Of a DNA stretch of 64,000 nt, positions 52,738-60,798 are shown one piece after another; positions within the stretch are counted from its first letter, which is position 1, and each line of letters starts with the position of its first letter. The stretch spans positions 1 to 64,000 of the forward strand of contig JAZRAA010000053.1 of assembly GCA_045634325.1 (NCBI GenBank), written 5' to 3'. The position numbers and the translations under genes are program-made. This DNA is from URNF01 sp045634325 (GTDB lineage Bacteria; Bacillota; Clostridia; Oscillospirales; Acutalibacteraceae). A model generated the notes under the pieces. That model ran no database searches and was not told the DNA's origin. It was given only the letters and a program-made list of their open reading frames with translations.

Positions 52738-54162
52738 TTATTCTTTGCCGTTCCAGCAATACGTACATAGTTTACAAGGTTCTAAACCAATAGCCTCAAT
52801 AATCCCATCGAGCGATTGGAATTCGAGCGAGGTGAAATGGAATTTATCGCAAATCGCTTGACGCAGTTTTTTGCCGCGTTCTGTATTACTGTCACAGTAT
52901 TCGTCGATGTGTTGCAACCCTTCTTCGCCTTCCAGTTCCACGATGGTACGCCGACCGATTAACTCCATATCGTCGGTAGCACGGGAGAAGTTGAGGTATT
53001 TGCAACCGTACATAATGGGCGGGCAAGCAGAGCGCATGTGCACGGCCTTTGCACCGCTTTCATACAAGAAATCCACCGTTTCTTTCAACTGTGTACCGCG
53101 TACGATAGAATCGTCCACGAACAATAATTTCTTATCTTCGATAAGTTCTTTAACGGGGATTTGTTTCATCTTTGCGACCCGCTCACGTTCGGCTTGGTGG
53201 GTGGGGGTGAAACTGCGCGCCCAGGTAGGCGTGTATTTTATAAAGGCGCGAGCGAAATGCACGCCGCTTTCGTTGGCGTAACCGATGGCGTGGGGGGTAC
53301 CCGAATCCGGCACACCGCCGACGTAGTCGATATCGTCGGCATTACCGAGCAGTTTGTCGTTCTTTGCCATGATTTGTCCGTTGCGATACCGCATCATTTC
53401 GACGTTCACACCTTCGTAACCGGAGGTAGGATAACCGTAATAACTCCAAAGGAAAGAACAAATGCGCATTTCTTTTCCCGCTTCGGCTAAAACGGTGCAA
53501 CTGTCAGCTGTTAATTCCACGATTTCGCCGGGACCTAATTCTTTGATGATGTGATAACCGGTTTTTTCGTGTGCGAAGCGTTCAAAGGAAACGCTGTGTC
53601 CGTCTTCGTTTTGACCGATGCTGATAGGGATACGACCCAATCGGTCGCGTGCAGCAATGATGTTGCCGCCGCTTTTGAGAATGAGAATAGAGGCGGAACC
53701 TTCAATTTCCTGTTGTGCAAAGCGGATACCTTCCACGAAATCGGTTTTTTGGTCAATGAGCGCCGCCACCAGTTCGGTGGAGTTCACTTTGCCGCCTGTC
53801 ATAGCATCGAAGTGCCCGCCGATGTAGGCGAGATACTTTTCGATCAGGTCTTGTGCGTTGTTGACCATACCGATAACGCAAATGGCATAGGTGCCTAAGT
53901 GTGAACGGATGAGCAACGGTTGCGGTTCAAAGTCGCTGATACAACCAATGGCAGAAGTGCCTTGCATCTCATCGTAAATATTTTCAAATTTGGTGCGGAA
54001 CGGGGAATTCTGAATGTTATGAATATCCCGTTGTAAGCCGACGTTTTTATCGTAGGCGGCCACGCCTGCACGGCGGGTGCCCAAATGTGAATGGTAATCG
54101 GTGCCGAAGAATACGTCACCGATAGCATCTCGTTTACTGACTACGCCGAAAAAGCCTCCCAT
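52738..54162 (-). CDS. purF: PurF-like amidophosphoribosyltransferase lacking the glutaminase nucleophile
   Basis: First committed purine step: PRPP to phosphoribosylamine. 474 residues. The C-terminal PRTase half is intact (PRPP loop FVDDSIVRGTQL, GGVPDSGTPHAIGYA, C-terminal CKLCTYC possibly for a 4Fe-4S cluster). The N-terminal Ntn half begins MGGFFGVVS, with no Cys where the catalytic CGVFG should be. The RYAT-type arginine loop is deleted and the HNGN oxyanion motif reads IGMVNN. The start is firm (AGGAGGAATTT before the ATG). It should be ammonia-dependent or draw ammonia from a partner. Confidence 0.9.
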   Translation of the reverse strand: MGGFFGVVSKRDAIGDVFFGTDYHSHLGTRRAGVAAYDKNVGLQRDIHNIQNSPFRTKFENIYDEMQGTSAIGCISDFEPQPLLIRSHLGTYAICVIGMVNNAQDLIEKYLAYIGGHFDAMTGGKVNSTELVAALIDQKTDFVEGIRFAQQEIEGSASILILKSGGNIIAARDRLGRIPISIGQNEDGHSVSFERFAHEKTGYHIIKELGPGEIVELTADSCTVLAEAGKEMRICSFLWSYYGYPTSGYEGVNVEMMRYRNGQIMAKNDKLLGNADDIDYVGGVPDSGTPHAIGYANESGVHFARAFIKYTPTWARSFTPTHQAERERVAKMKQIPVKELIEDKKLLFVDDSIVRGTQLKETVDFLYESGAKAVHMRSACPPIMYGCKYLNFSRATDDMELIGRRTIVELEGEEGLQHIDEYCDSNTERGKKLRQAICDKFHFTSLEFQSLDGIIEAIGLEPCKLCTYCWNGKE

Positions 54163-54182
54163 AAATTCCTCCTGATGAACGC

Positions 54183-54677
54183 TTAATGATTAAAAGAATT
54201 TTCGATTTCTTTGTTTTTTGCCAACACTTTTTGTTTGCCAGCGGTACGAGCGGCATCTAATTTCTTTGCCAGCTCTGCATCTTCTACTGCAAGGATTTGC
54301 ACAGCGAGCAGAGCGGCATTCACAGCACCATCAATGGCGACCGTGGCAACCGGCATACCCGAAGGCATTTGCACGGTGGAAAGCAGAGCATCCACACCGT
54401 CAAGATTAGAAGCACGCACCGGAATGCCGATGACCGGCAGGGTGGTACGAGCGGCAAAAGCACCAGCAAGATGTGCCGCTTTACCGGCGGCGGCAATGAT
54501 AGCGCCAAAACCGTTTTCTCTGGCGGCAGCGGCAAAAGTGGCTGCCTCGTCGGGCGTGCGGTGTGCAGAGTATACATGTACCTCAGCGGGCACGCCAAAC
54601 TCTTTGAGTGTCGTGATGGCTTTTTCCACTACGGGCAGGTCGCTGTCGCTTCCCATGATAACGGCAATTTTTTTCAT
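54183..54677 (-). CDS. purE: 5-(carboxyamino)imidazole ribonucleotide mutase
   Basis: Carboxyl shift forming CAIR. 164 residues with GSDSDLPVVEKA at the N-terminus, SAHRTPDEA near 43 and AAGKAAHLAGAFA near 73. No purK partner lies in the operon, so whether it works as a class I mutase or a CO2-using class II carboxylase is open; the AGKAAHLAG loop differs from the class I GGAAHLPG pattern. ATG 54677 follows TTTGGAGGAAAA. First gene behind the ZTP riboswitch. Confidence 0.93.
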   Translation of the reverse strand: MKKIAVIMGSDSDLPVVEKAITTLKEFGVPAEVHVYSAHRTPDEAATFAAAARENGFGAIIAAAGKAAHLAGAFAARTTLPVIGIPVRASNLDGVDALLSTVQMPSGMPVATVAIDGAVNAALLAVQILAVEDAELAKKLDAARTAGKQKVLAKNKEIENSFNH

Positions 54678-54708
54678 AACTTTTCCTCCAAAAATGTATT
54701 GCGACAAT

Positions 54709-54743
54709 AAAAAAAGACAGATTGCCGCCTTTGCGGTAATCTG
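54709..54743 (-). terminator. Riboswitch expression-platform terminator
   Basis: On the minus strand CAGATTACCGC, AAAG loop, GCGGCAATCTG (one mismatch), then T-rich sequence with seven Ts at 54709-54715. It begins right at the 3' end of the ZTP aptamer, so aptamer folding and terminator compete. Confidence 0.85.
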
Positions 54744-54820
54744 CCCAGACGGTCGGCATGTTCATATTTCACACTCCACTTGTGTAAACTCACAAATTCC
54801 GTCAGTTATGTGAAATATTT
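54742..54820 (-). ncRNA. ZTP (pfl) riboswitch
   Basis: On the minus strand the leader carries AACTGACGGAA, then a variable stem with GTGGAG, the returning P1 arm (ATATTTCACA pairs with TGTGAAATAT) and the 3' core ATGCCGACCGTCTGGGCA. These are the conserved parts of the ZTP riboswitch, which senses ZMP/ZTP when folate one-carbon units run low. Placed before a purine operon that ends in fhs, it should raise expression when AICAR nucleotides accumulate. Confidence 0.9.
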
Positions 54821-54849
54821 ACTTTCCTTAATTATTATATCACTCGCAA

Positions 54850-54878
54850 AGTATAGCAAAGTTTCTGTTTTTTGTCAA
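54850..54878 (-). promoter_or_regulatory. Promoter of the purine operon
   Basis: Minus-strand TTGACA (54873-54878), 17-bp spacer, TATACT (54850-54855). The predicted transcript start lies about 20 bases before the riboswitch. Confidence 0.88.
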
Positions 54879-55047
54879 TCTTTCAAGCCGTTTTTTCTTT
54901 ACAATTTTATAATTTTCGGCATATGCACAAAAAGTATGAAAAATTGCTGTTTTATTTGTCGAAAAATGACATTTTCGACATTTTTGCCGCAATGTGAGAA
55001 AATGTGGTTTTTTGCATAAATTTATTTGTGTTTTGTTGTTTTTATCG
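54879..55047. other. AT-rich divergent spacer between purine and microcompartment operons
   Basis: No gene is seen. It contains a perfect 9-bp inverted repeat TGTCGAAAA/TTTTCGACA (54957-54980, 6-base centre), a candidate operator about 70 bases upstream of the glycyl radical enzyme promoter. Confidence 0.55.
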
Positions 55048-55076
55048 TTGACAATGGTTGTCTTTTGTGGTAGAAT
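55048..55076 (+). promoter_or_regulatory. Promoter of the glycyl radical enzyme operon, with overlapping palindrome
   Basis: TTGACA (55048-55053), 17-bp spacer, TAGAAT (55071-55076). GACAATGGTTGTC (55050-55062), a 5-bp inverted repeat around TGG, overlaps the -35 and could be an operator. Confidence 0.85.
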
Positions 55077-55131
55077 GCATCTGTAGTATAAGATTTTTTA
55101 GAATGTAATCTGGGAAAGGAATGTGAAATAC

Positions 55132-57660
55132 ATGCCCAATTTCTATAGCCAAGAACTGCCGAAAAGTGCGAGAATACAGAAGCTGGTAGACCGCCTGTTT
55201 GACACCAAACCGGAGGTGAAAGCGGATCGTGCGATTTTGCTCACCGAGAGTTATCGCAAGACCGAAGGCAAGCCGATGATTACTCGTCGTGCGGAGGCTT
55301 TTGCGCATATTTTGAACAATTTGCCGATTGCTATTCGTCCCGATGAATTGGTGGTTGGTTGCGCAACGGTGAACCCTCGTGACTGTCAGGTTTTCCCTGA
55401 GTTTTCGTTCTCGTGGTTCGTGTCCGAATTGGACACCATTGCCACCAGAAGTGCTGACCCGTTTTTTGTGGCAGATGACACAAAAGAGACGTTGCGTGAG
55501 GTTGCGAAATACTGGGAAGGCAGAACCACCAGTGAACTGGCCTGGTCGTATATGAATGATGGCGCCAAAAAGGCGATTGAACACAATATTTTCACCGTCG
55601 GCAACTATTTTTATAATGGTGTAGGACACGTTTCGGTGGACTATGCCGAGGTGCTTGCCATCGGTTATGAAGGTATCATGAAAAAAGCACAAGACGCTTT
55701 AGCTGCTTTGCGTCAAGGGGATAGTGATTATGGTCGCCGTGCCGCTTTCTTGCGTGCGGTTATCACCTCTTGTGAGGCTGTTTGTGCGTATGCGGAACGC
55801 TATGCGCTGCTCGCTTTGGAGATGGCGCAGAAGGAAACTGACCCGCAACGCAAACTGGAGCTGGCTTTGATTGCCAGCAACTGCTCCAACGTCCCTCGCA
55901 AAGGTGCTTCTACCTTCCACGAGGCTTGTCAGGCTTTCTGGTTTGTGCAAATGTTGGTACAGATTGAGTCTAACGGTCACTCCATTTCTCCCGGTCGCTT
56001 TGACCAGTATATGTATCCTTATTATAAGAAGGATTTGGAAGCGGGCAAAATCACCCGTGAATATGCACAAGAATTGGTTGACTGCGTTTGGGTAAAACTT
56101 AACGAGCTCAATAAAGTGCGTGATGCGGCATCTGCTGAAGGCTTTGCCGGATACAGCATGTTCCAAAATCTGATTGCAGGTGGTCAGACCGCTGAAGGCG
56201 TGGATGCTACCAATGACTTGTCCTTTATGTGCATTACGGCATCTATGCACGTGATGTTACCGCAACCGTCTTTCTCGGTGCGTGTTTGGAATGGTACACC
56301 GCATGAATTCCTTATCCGTGCGGCTGAATTGACCCGTACAGGCATTGGTTTGCCGGCGTATTACAACGATGAGGTAATTGTACCCGCACTTGTCAGCCGT
56401 GGCTTGACCTTGGCGGATGCACGTGAATATAACATCATTGGTTGTGTCGAACCGCAAAAAGGTGGTAAGACGGACGGTTGGCACGATGCGGCATTCTTCA
56501 ATATGTGTCGTCCTCTCGAATTGGTGTTCTCCAATGGTATGGACAACGGGGAACAGGTAAGTATCCAAACCGGTACGATTGCGGATTTTGATACTTTTGA
56601 TAAGTTGTATGATGCGTATAAAGCACAGATGAGCTATATGATTGAGCAGATGGTGAATGCGGATAACAGCATTGACTATGCTCATGCAGAACGTTGCCCG
56701 TTGCCTTTCTTGTCTTCTATGGTGCAAGATTGCATCGGTAAGGGTAAATCCGTGCAAGAAGGCGGTGCCGTATACAATTTCACCGGCCCGCAAGGCTTTG
56801 GCATTGCCAACATGGCGGATGCATTACTGGCTATTCGCGCATTGGTATATGAGCAGAAGAAATATACCCTTGAGCAGTTTGCGCAGGCGTTGCGTGATAA
56901 CTACGGCGAACCGATGTCCGATCTGCTCAGCCAGCAACTCACCACTCGTGTGGCAACCGAGTTGGCGGCAAAGGGTAAGTCTATCGGCAACAAAGAAATC
57001 GCTGAGATTTATGCGAAGATCAAACACAACGAGCTGCCTGCCGATCGCAAGAAGTTCTATGACCAAATGCGTGAGGATATTGATGCGTTGCCCAAGTTTG
57101 GCAATGACATCGTGGAAGTGGATATGTTTGCACGTGATGTTGCTTATACATATACAAAACCGCTTGAACAGTATAAGAACCCCAGAGGCGGTATGTTCCA
57201 CGCGGGTCTGTATCCGGTTTCTGCAAACGTGCCGCTGGGTGCTCAGACGGGTGCGACTCCCGATGGCAGACTGGCAGGTACGCCTGTGGCGGATGGCGTT
57301 TCGCCTGTGGCAGGCAAAGATGTCAACGGTCCGACCGCTTCTTGTAACTCGGTTGCGAGACTGGATCATTTCATTGCTTCTAACGGAACGTTGTTCAACA
57401 TGAAATTCCATCCCAGCGCACTGAAAGGTCGCAGTGGATTGGAAGGATTTGCCACCATGGTAGTGGGCTATTTTGCACAAAAAGGTATGCACGTGCAGTT
57501 CAATGTTGTCAGCCGTGAAACCTTAATTGAAGCGCAGAAAAACCCCGACCAATATCGCTCGCTGGTGGTGCGTGTGGCAGGTTACAGTGCATTGTTCACG
57601 ACGTTGTCCCGTTCTTTGCAGGATGACATTATCAACCGTACCGAACAGGGCGGATTTTAA
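55132..57660 (+). CDS. Glycyl radical diol dehydratase (1,2-propanediol/glycerol type)
   Basis: Dehydrates a vicinal diol to an aldehyde without B12, by a glycyl radical. 842 residues. Active-site C438 and E440 lie in GCVEPQKGG, and the radical glycine is G817 in RVAGYSALF. The C-terminal half closely follows the pattern of B12-independent glycerol/propanediol dehydratases (HAERCPLPFLSS, TGATPDGR, ASNGTLFNMKFHP). Neighbouring aldolase and shell genes point to 1,2-propanediol from fucose or rhamnose. ATG 55132 is chosen: GGGAAAGGA is 11 bases away, whereas the in-frame GTG at 55123 is too close to it. The activase follows after 9 bases. Confidence 0.93.
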   Translation: MPNFYSQELPKSARIQKLVDRLFDTKPEVKADRAILLTESYRKTEGKPMITRRAEAFAHILNNLPIAIRPDELVVGCATVNPRDCQVFPEFSFSWFVSELDTIATRSADPFFVADDTKETLREVAKYWEGRTTSELAWSYMNDGAKKAIEHNIFTVGNYFYNGVGHVSVDYAEVLAIGYEGIMKKAQDALAALRQGDSDYGRRAAFLRAVITSCEAVCAYAERYALLALEMAQKETDPQRKLELALIASNCSNVPRKGASTFHEACQAFWFVQMLVQIESNGHSISPGRFDQYMYPYYKKDLEAGKITREYAQELVDCVWVKLNELNKVRDAASAEGFAGYSMFQNLIAGGQTAEGVDATNDLSFMCITASMHVMLPQPSFSVRVWNGTPHEFLIRAAELTRTGIGLPAYYNDEVIVPALVSRGLTLADAREYNIIGCVEPQKGGKTDGWHDAAFFNMCRPLELVFSNGMDNGEQVSIQTGTIADFDTFDKLYDAYKAQMSYMIEQMVNADNSIDYAHAERCPLPFLSSMVQDCIGKGKSVQEGGAVYNFTGPQGFGIANMADALLAIRALVYEQKKYTLEQFAQALRDNYGEPMSDLLSQQLTTRVATELAAKGKSIGNKEIAEIYAKIKHNELPADRKKFYDQMREDIDALPKFGNDIVEVDMFARDVAYTYTKPLEQYKNPRGGMFHAGLYPVSANVPLGAQTGATPDGRLAGTPVADGVSPVAGKDVNGPTASCNSVARLDHFIASNGTLFNMKFHPSALKGRSGLEGFATMVVGYFAQKGMHVQFNVVSRETLIEAQKNPDQYRSLVVRVAGYSALFTTLSRSLQDDIINRTEQGGF

Positions 57661-57669
57661 GGAAAAAAT

Positions 57670-58458
57670 ATGCAAGACTATATGAACACGCAGGGGAGAA
57701 TTTTTGACATCCAAAAATTCTCGGTGCATGACGGTCCCGGCGTACGCACGATTGTGTTTTTGAAAGGTTGTGTGTTGCGTTGCAGATGGTGTTGCAACCC
57801 TGAATCACAGCATTACAAAATTGAAGAAATGGAACTGGGTGGCAAGAAAAGGACCATGGGTCGAGATGTCACCGTGCGTGAGGTGATGGATGAGGTCGTA
57901 AAAGACAGCGTCTATTATCGTACTTCGGGCGGCGGTCTCACTTTGTCGGGTGGCGAATGCCTTTGCCAACCGGAATTTGCGACGGCGCTGTTGCGTGCGG
58001 CACATGACTATGGTTTCACCACTGCCATTGAATCTACCGGTTGCGCTTCTGCTGATACCATTCGACAGTTGTTACCGCATCTGGATTATTACTTAATGGA
58101 TATCAAACATATCGACGGTGCAAAACACAAAGCGTTCACAGGCAAGGACAATGCGCTGATTTTGGAAAATGCCCGTATGATTGCGAAAGAAGCCAAACAT
58201 TTGACGGTGCGTGTGCCGGTTATTCCCACCTTCAACGATACACCGGAAGAAATTGCGGCCATTGCGGCGTTTGCAGCGGATATCAATCCGGGCGGAGAAC
58301 TGCATTTGTTGCCGTATCACAAGTTTGGAACCGACAAATATAAAGGCCTCGGCAGAGAATATACCTTACCCGATATTGAGCCGCCGAGCAATGAAAAGAT
58401 GGAACTGTTAAAACAGACGGCCGAGAAATTCGGTCTGCAAGTGAAGATAGGAGGTTAA
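57670..58458 (+). CDS. Glycyl radical enzyme activase (radical SAM)
   Basis: Installs the glycyl radical on the preceding enzyme using S-adenosylmethionine and a 4Fe-4S cluster. 262 residues with cluster ligands C34, C38 and C41 (CVLRCRWCC), the SAM-binding GGGLTLSGGEC near residue 95 and later ESTGCAS. The about 45-60 residue ferredoxin-like insert with two further 4Fe-4S clusters, present in most diol-dehydratase and choline-lyase activases, is missing; the length resembles pyruvate formate-lyase activase. AAGGAAA precedes the ATG. Confidence 0.93.
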   Translation: MQDYMNTQGRIFDIQKFSVHDGPGVRTIVFLKGCVLRCRWCCNPESQHYKIEEMELGGKKRTMGRDVTVREVMDEVVKDSVYYRTSGGGLTLSGGECLCQPEFATALLRAAHDYGFTTAIESTGCASADTIRQLLPHLDYYLMDIKHIDGAKHKAFTGKDNALILENARMIAKEAKHLTVRVPVIPTFNDTPEEIAAIAAFAADINPGGELHLLPYHKFGTDKYKGLGREYTLPDIEPPSNEKMELLKQTAEKFGLQVKIGG

Positions 58459-58463
58459 AGCCG

Positions 58464-58844
58464 ATGAATATGAATTTCGATATGCCGCTCACCGACGGAA
58501 AAGCGCGCATTATTCAGGAATTGGTTCCCGGTAAACAGATTACGCTGGCGCATGTGATTGCCAACCCTGACCCGATACTGTATACAAAACTCGGCTTGAA
58601 CCCCGCGGGTGATTACAGCAGTACGGCCATTGGCATTATCACGGTGAGCCCCGCTGAAACAGCGATTATTTGCGGTGATATTGCCACCAAAGCTTCCGGT
58701 GCAGAACTGGGCTTTGTGGACAGATTCAGTGGTACGCTGATTGTCAACGGTACGGTGTCGCAGGTTACCGAAGCGGTTACTGCGGTGCTCGCATATGTGT
58801 CGGACGTGCTGGGCTTCACGGTTTGCCCGATAACCAAAACATGA
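58464..58844 (+). CDS. EutS/PduU-like microcompartment shell protein
   Basis: 126-residue circularly permuted BMC-domain protein. RIIQELVPGKQITLAHVI and the VSPAETAIICGDIATKA and VDRFSGTLIVNG segments match EutS/PduU, which form hexamers with a beta-barrel cap over the pore. The N-terminal extension (MNMNFDMPLTDG) would contribute to the barrel. It follows the activase by five bases with GGAGG, and its stop overlaps the GTPase start (ATGA). Confidence 0.93.
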   Translation: MNMNFDMPLTDGKARIIQELVPGKQITLAHVIANPDPILYTKLGLNPAGDYSSTAIGIITVSPAETAIICGDIATKASGAELGFVDRFSGTLIVNGTVSQVTEAVTAVLAYVSDVLGFTVCPITKT

Positions 58845-59305
58845 GTAATAAAGTAATTTTTGTCGGTAGGTCGGGTGCAGGGAAGACCACGTTGACGCAA
58901 GCACTGCACGATGAGCCGATACATTATGTGAAAACGCAGGAAATCAAACGCGACCAGTTGATTTTCGACACCCCCGGTGAATACATACAAAGCCGCCATT
59001 TCGGTCACGCTATAGCGCTGTATGCGTATGAGAGTGATATTGTGTGCTTGTTGTTATCCGCTACCGAGCCGTATTCGTTATACAGCCCCGGTATTGTTTC
59101 GATGGCAAATCGCCCCGTAGTAGGCGTTGTGACACAAATCGATGCCCCTAATGCGAACGTAGAGCAGGCAAAAAGTTGGTTGGAACTGACCGGTTGTCAG
59201 AAGATTTTTTGCATTAGTTCGGTCACCGGAGAGGGGATTGAGGAACTGCGCGATTTCCTCACAAACTATGATACGCGCGATTTTTACGAAAAAAACAGTT
59301 TTTAA
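58841..59305 (+). CDS. EutP/PduV-like GTPase of the microcompartment
   Basis: 154-residue small Ras-like P-loop protein: G1 loop GRSGAGKTTL at residues 8-17, G3 DTPGEYI near 43 and G4-like TQIDAPN near 92, where the usual NKxD is TQID. EutP/PduV proteins are linked to microcompartment localisation or an acetate kinase-like activity; the role here is unproven. Coupled by overlap to the shell gene. A 175-base gap with a new promoter follows. Confidence 0.88.
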   Translation: MSNKVIFVGRSGAGKTTLTQALHDEPIHYVKTQEIKRDQLIFDTPGEYIQSRHFGHAIALYAYESDIVCLLLSATEPYSLYSPGIVSMANRPVVGVVTQIDAPNANVEQAKSWLELTGCQKIFCISSVTGEGIEELRDFLTNYDTRDFYEKNSF

Positions 59306-59480
59306 CCCTAAAAACCACATTTTCCCATGTTGTTTTTAGCGAATCACAGAAAAAACCAATCAAAAAACAACAAAAACATCGATTTTTTAGAGATTTTTTG
59401 TTGACTTTTGTGGTTTTTTGTGATATGCTATATACATAAAGGTACAAAATTATAAAAATACATAAAAAGGAGCAAGAAAC
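59306..59480 (+). promoter_or_regulatory. Second promoter of the microcompartment locus
   Basis: TTGACT (59401-59406), 17-bp spacer, TATGCT (59424-59429) with TGA before it (extended -10). ATCACAGAAAAAACCA (59343-59358) and TGGTTTTTTGTGAT (59411-59424) form an imperfect inverted repeat reaching into the spacer. AAAAGGAGC precedes the aldolase ATG. Confidence 0.8.
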
Positions 59481-60284
59481 ATGGTATCTGAGTACGAAAT
59501 TAAAAAACAAATTTGCGAAATCGGTAAACGTATTTACGACAAGGGTATGGTCGCTTCCAACGACGGTAACATCTCCGTTAAGTTGAACGACAATGAATTC
59601 CTTTGCACCCCCACCGGCGTGAGCAAAGGCTTCATGACTCCCGAGTACATTTGTAAAGTGGACGCGGAAGGCAACGTGATCCAAGCGAACAAAGGCTTCC
59701 GTCCTTCTTCTGAAATCAAAATGCACATGCGTGTGTATAAGAATCGTCCTGACGTAAACTCGGTTGTGCATGCGCATCCGTTGTATGCGACCGGCTTTGC
59801 GATTGCAGGCATTCCGCTGACCCAGCCGATTATGCCGGAAGCGGTTATCGCTTTGGGTTGTGTGCCGATTGCTGAATACGGCACTCCTTCCACCAACGAA
59901 ATCCCGGATGCAGTTGAGAAATATCTGCAATCCTTTGATGCGGTGTTGTTGGAAAACCATGGTGCGTTGACCTTCTCTGATTCCTTGTTGAGCGCTTATC
60001 ATAAAATGGAATCCGTTGAGTTCTATGCTCGTTTGCTGTACATCTCCAAACAGCTCGGCGGTCCCAATGAGTTGTCTGAAGCACAGGTGCAACGCTTGTA
60101 TGAAATCCGCAGACAGTTCGGTATGAAAGGTAAGCATCCCGCTGACCTGTGCCCGAACGCGAAAGAGGGCAAACCCAGCTGCCATGGCTGCGGCGGTAGC
60201 TGCAACGGCTCCTGCAACCATTCCTCCGGCGATGATCTGGTCGCTGAAATCACCAAAAAGGTGATGCAACAACTCGGCAAATAA
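59481..60284 (+). CDS. Class II aldolase (fuculose/rhamnulose-phosphate type) with encapsulation tail
   Basis: Cleaves a deoxyketose-1-phosphate to DHAP and L-lactaldehyde. 267 residues: AraD/FucA fold at 1-220 with substrate loop ASNDGNISVKL, catalytic PSSEIKMH, zinc ligands HAHP and ENHG. A Cys/His-rich linker follows at 234-247 (C234, H235, C237, C241, C245, H247), then a C-terminal amphipathic helix DLVAEITKKVMQQLG typical of encapsulation peptides. Such a fused tail is characteristic of fucose/rhamnose (GRM5) microcompartments. It is the first gene after a fresh promoter. Confidence 0.92.
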   Translation: MVSEYEIKKQICEIGKRIYDKGMVASNDGNISVKLNDNEFLCTPTGVSKGFMTPEYICKVDAEGNVIQANKGFRPSSEIKMHMRVYKNRPDVNSVVHAHPLYATGFAIAGIPLTQPIMPEAVIALGCVPIAEYGTPSTNEIPDAVEKYLQSFDAVLLENHGALTFSDSLLSAYHKMESVEFYARLLYISKQLGGPNELSEAQVQRLYEIRRQFGMKGKHPADLCPNAKEGKPSCHGCGGSCNGSCNHSSGDDLVAEITKKVMQQLGK

Positions 60285-60304
60285 GCCGCAAAGGAGTGCT
60301 TATT

Positions 60305-60775
60305 TTGAACCAGAACGATGTTGCAGGATTGGTGAAAACCATTATTGATAATCTGCCTGCTGACAGCGTTAAACTGGCGCAGGCGAATGCGTTGATTGAC
60401 GCCGTGATGGGGAAAGCGGCGCAAATGGGCGTGAAAGCGGTTGTTGCGGTGGCAAACAAACACGCAAATCCCGTAGCGGTGCAGTGTACGGATGATTCTT
60501 ACATTGCGAGTTACGATATTGCGATGAACAAAGCATATACCGTGACAGCATTGAAAATGCCCACAACCGATTTAAAGAAACTTGCCGCACCGGGCGGCTC
60601 GCTGTACGGCATTCAGTTCACAACTCCTTCCAAAATCGTGATTTTCGGCGGCGGTGTTCCGCTGTACGATAAGAACGGTAGATTGGTGGGTGGACTTGGT
60701 GTCAGCGGCGGCAGCGAGGAGCAGGACACTGCTCTGGCTGAGTTCGGTGGCAAATGGTTTACAGAACATCTATAA
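60305..60775 (+). CDS. GlcG/HbpS-like (PduO C-terminal-like) protein
   Basis: 156 residues of the haem-degrading GlcG/HbpS family, also found as the C-terminal domain of PduO. Strands such as VKAVVAVANKHANPVAVQ, a central ASYDIAMNKAYTVTALKM and GLGVSGGSEEQD are typical. The first 15 residues (NDVAGLVKTIIDNLP) look like an amphipathic encapsulation helix. Its role in microcompartments is not settled; cofactor binding or flavin/haem handling are options. Start TTG 60305 is chosen, since AAAGGAG lies eight bases before it and overlaps the alternative GTG. Confidence 0.83.
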   Translation: MNQNDVAGLVKTIIDNLPADSVKLAQANALIDAVMGKAAQMGVKAVVAVANKHANPVAVQCTDDSYIASYDIAMNKAYTVTALKMPTTDLKKLAAPGGSLYGIQFTTPSKIVIFGGGVPLYDKNGRLVGGLGVSGGSEEQDTALAEFGGKWFTEHL

Positions 60776-60798
60776 TGCAGAAAGGAAGAATTTGAACT

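Noticed and set aside
55132..58458. Choline trimethylamine-lyase (cutC/cutD) interpretation
   Set aside because: The aldolase with encapsulation tail, the single zinc alcohol dehydrogenase and the dehydratase-like C-terminal pattern fit a deoxysugar/propanediol locus. None of the choline-type neighbours is seen.
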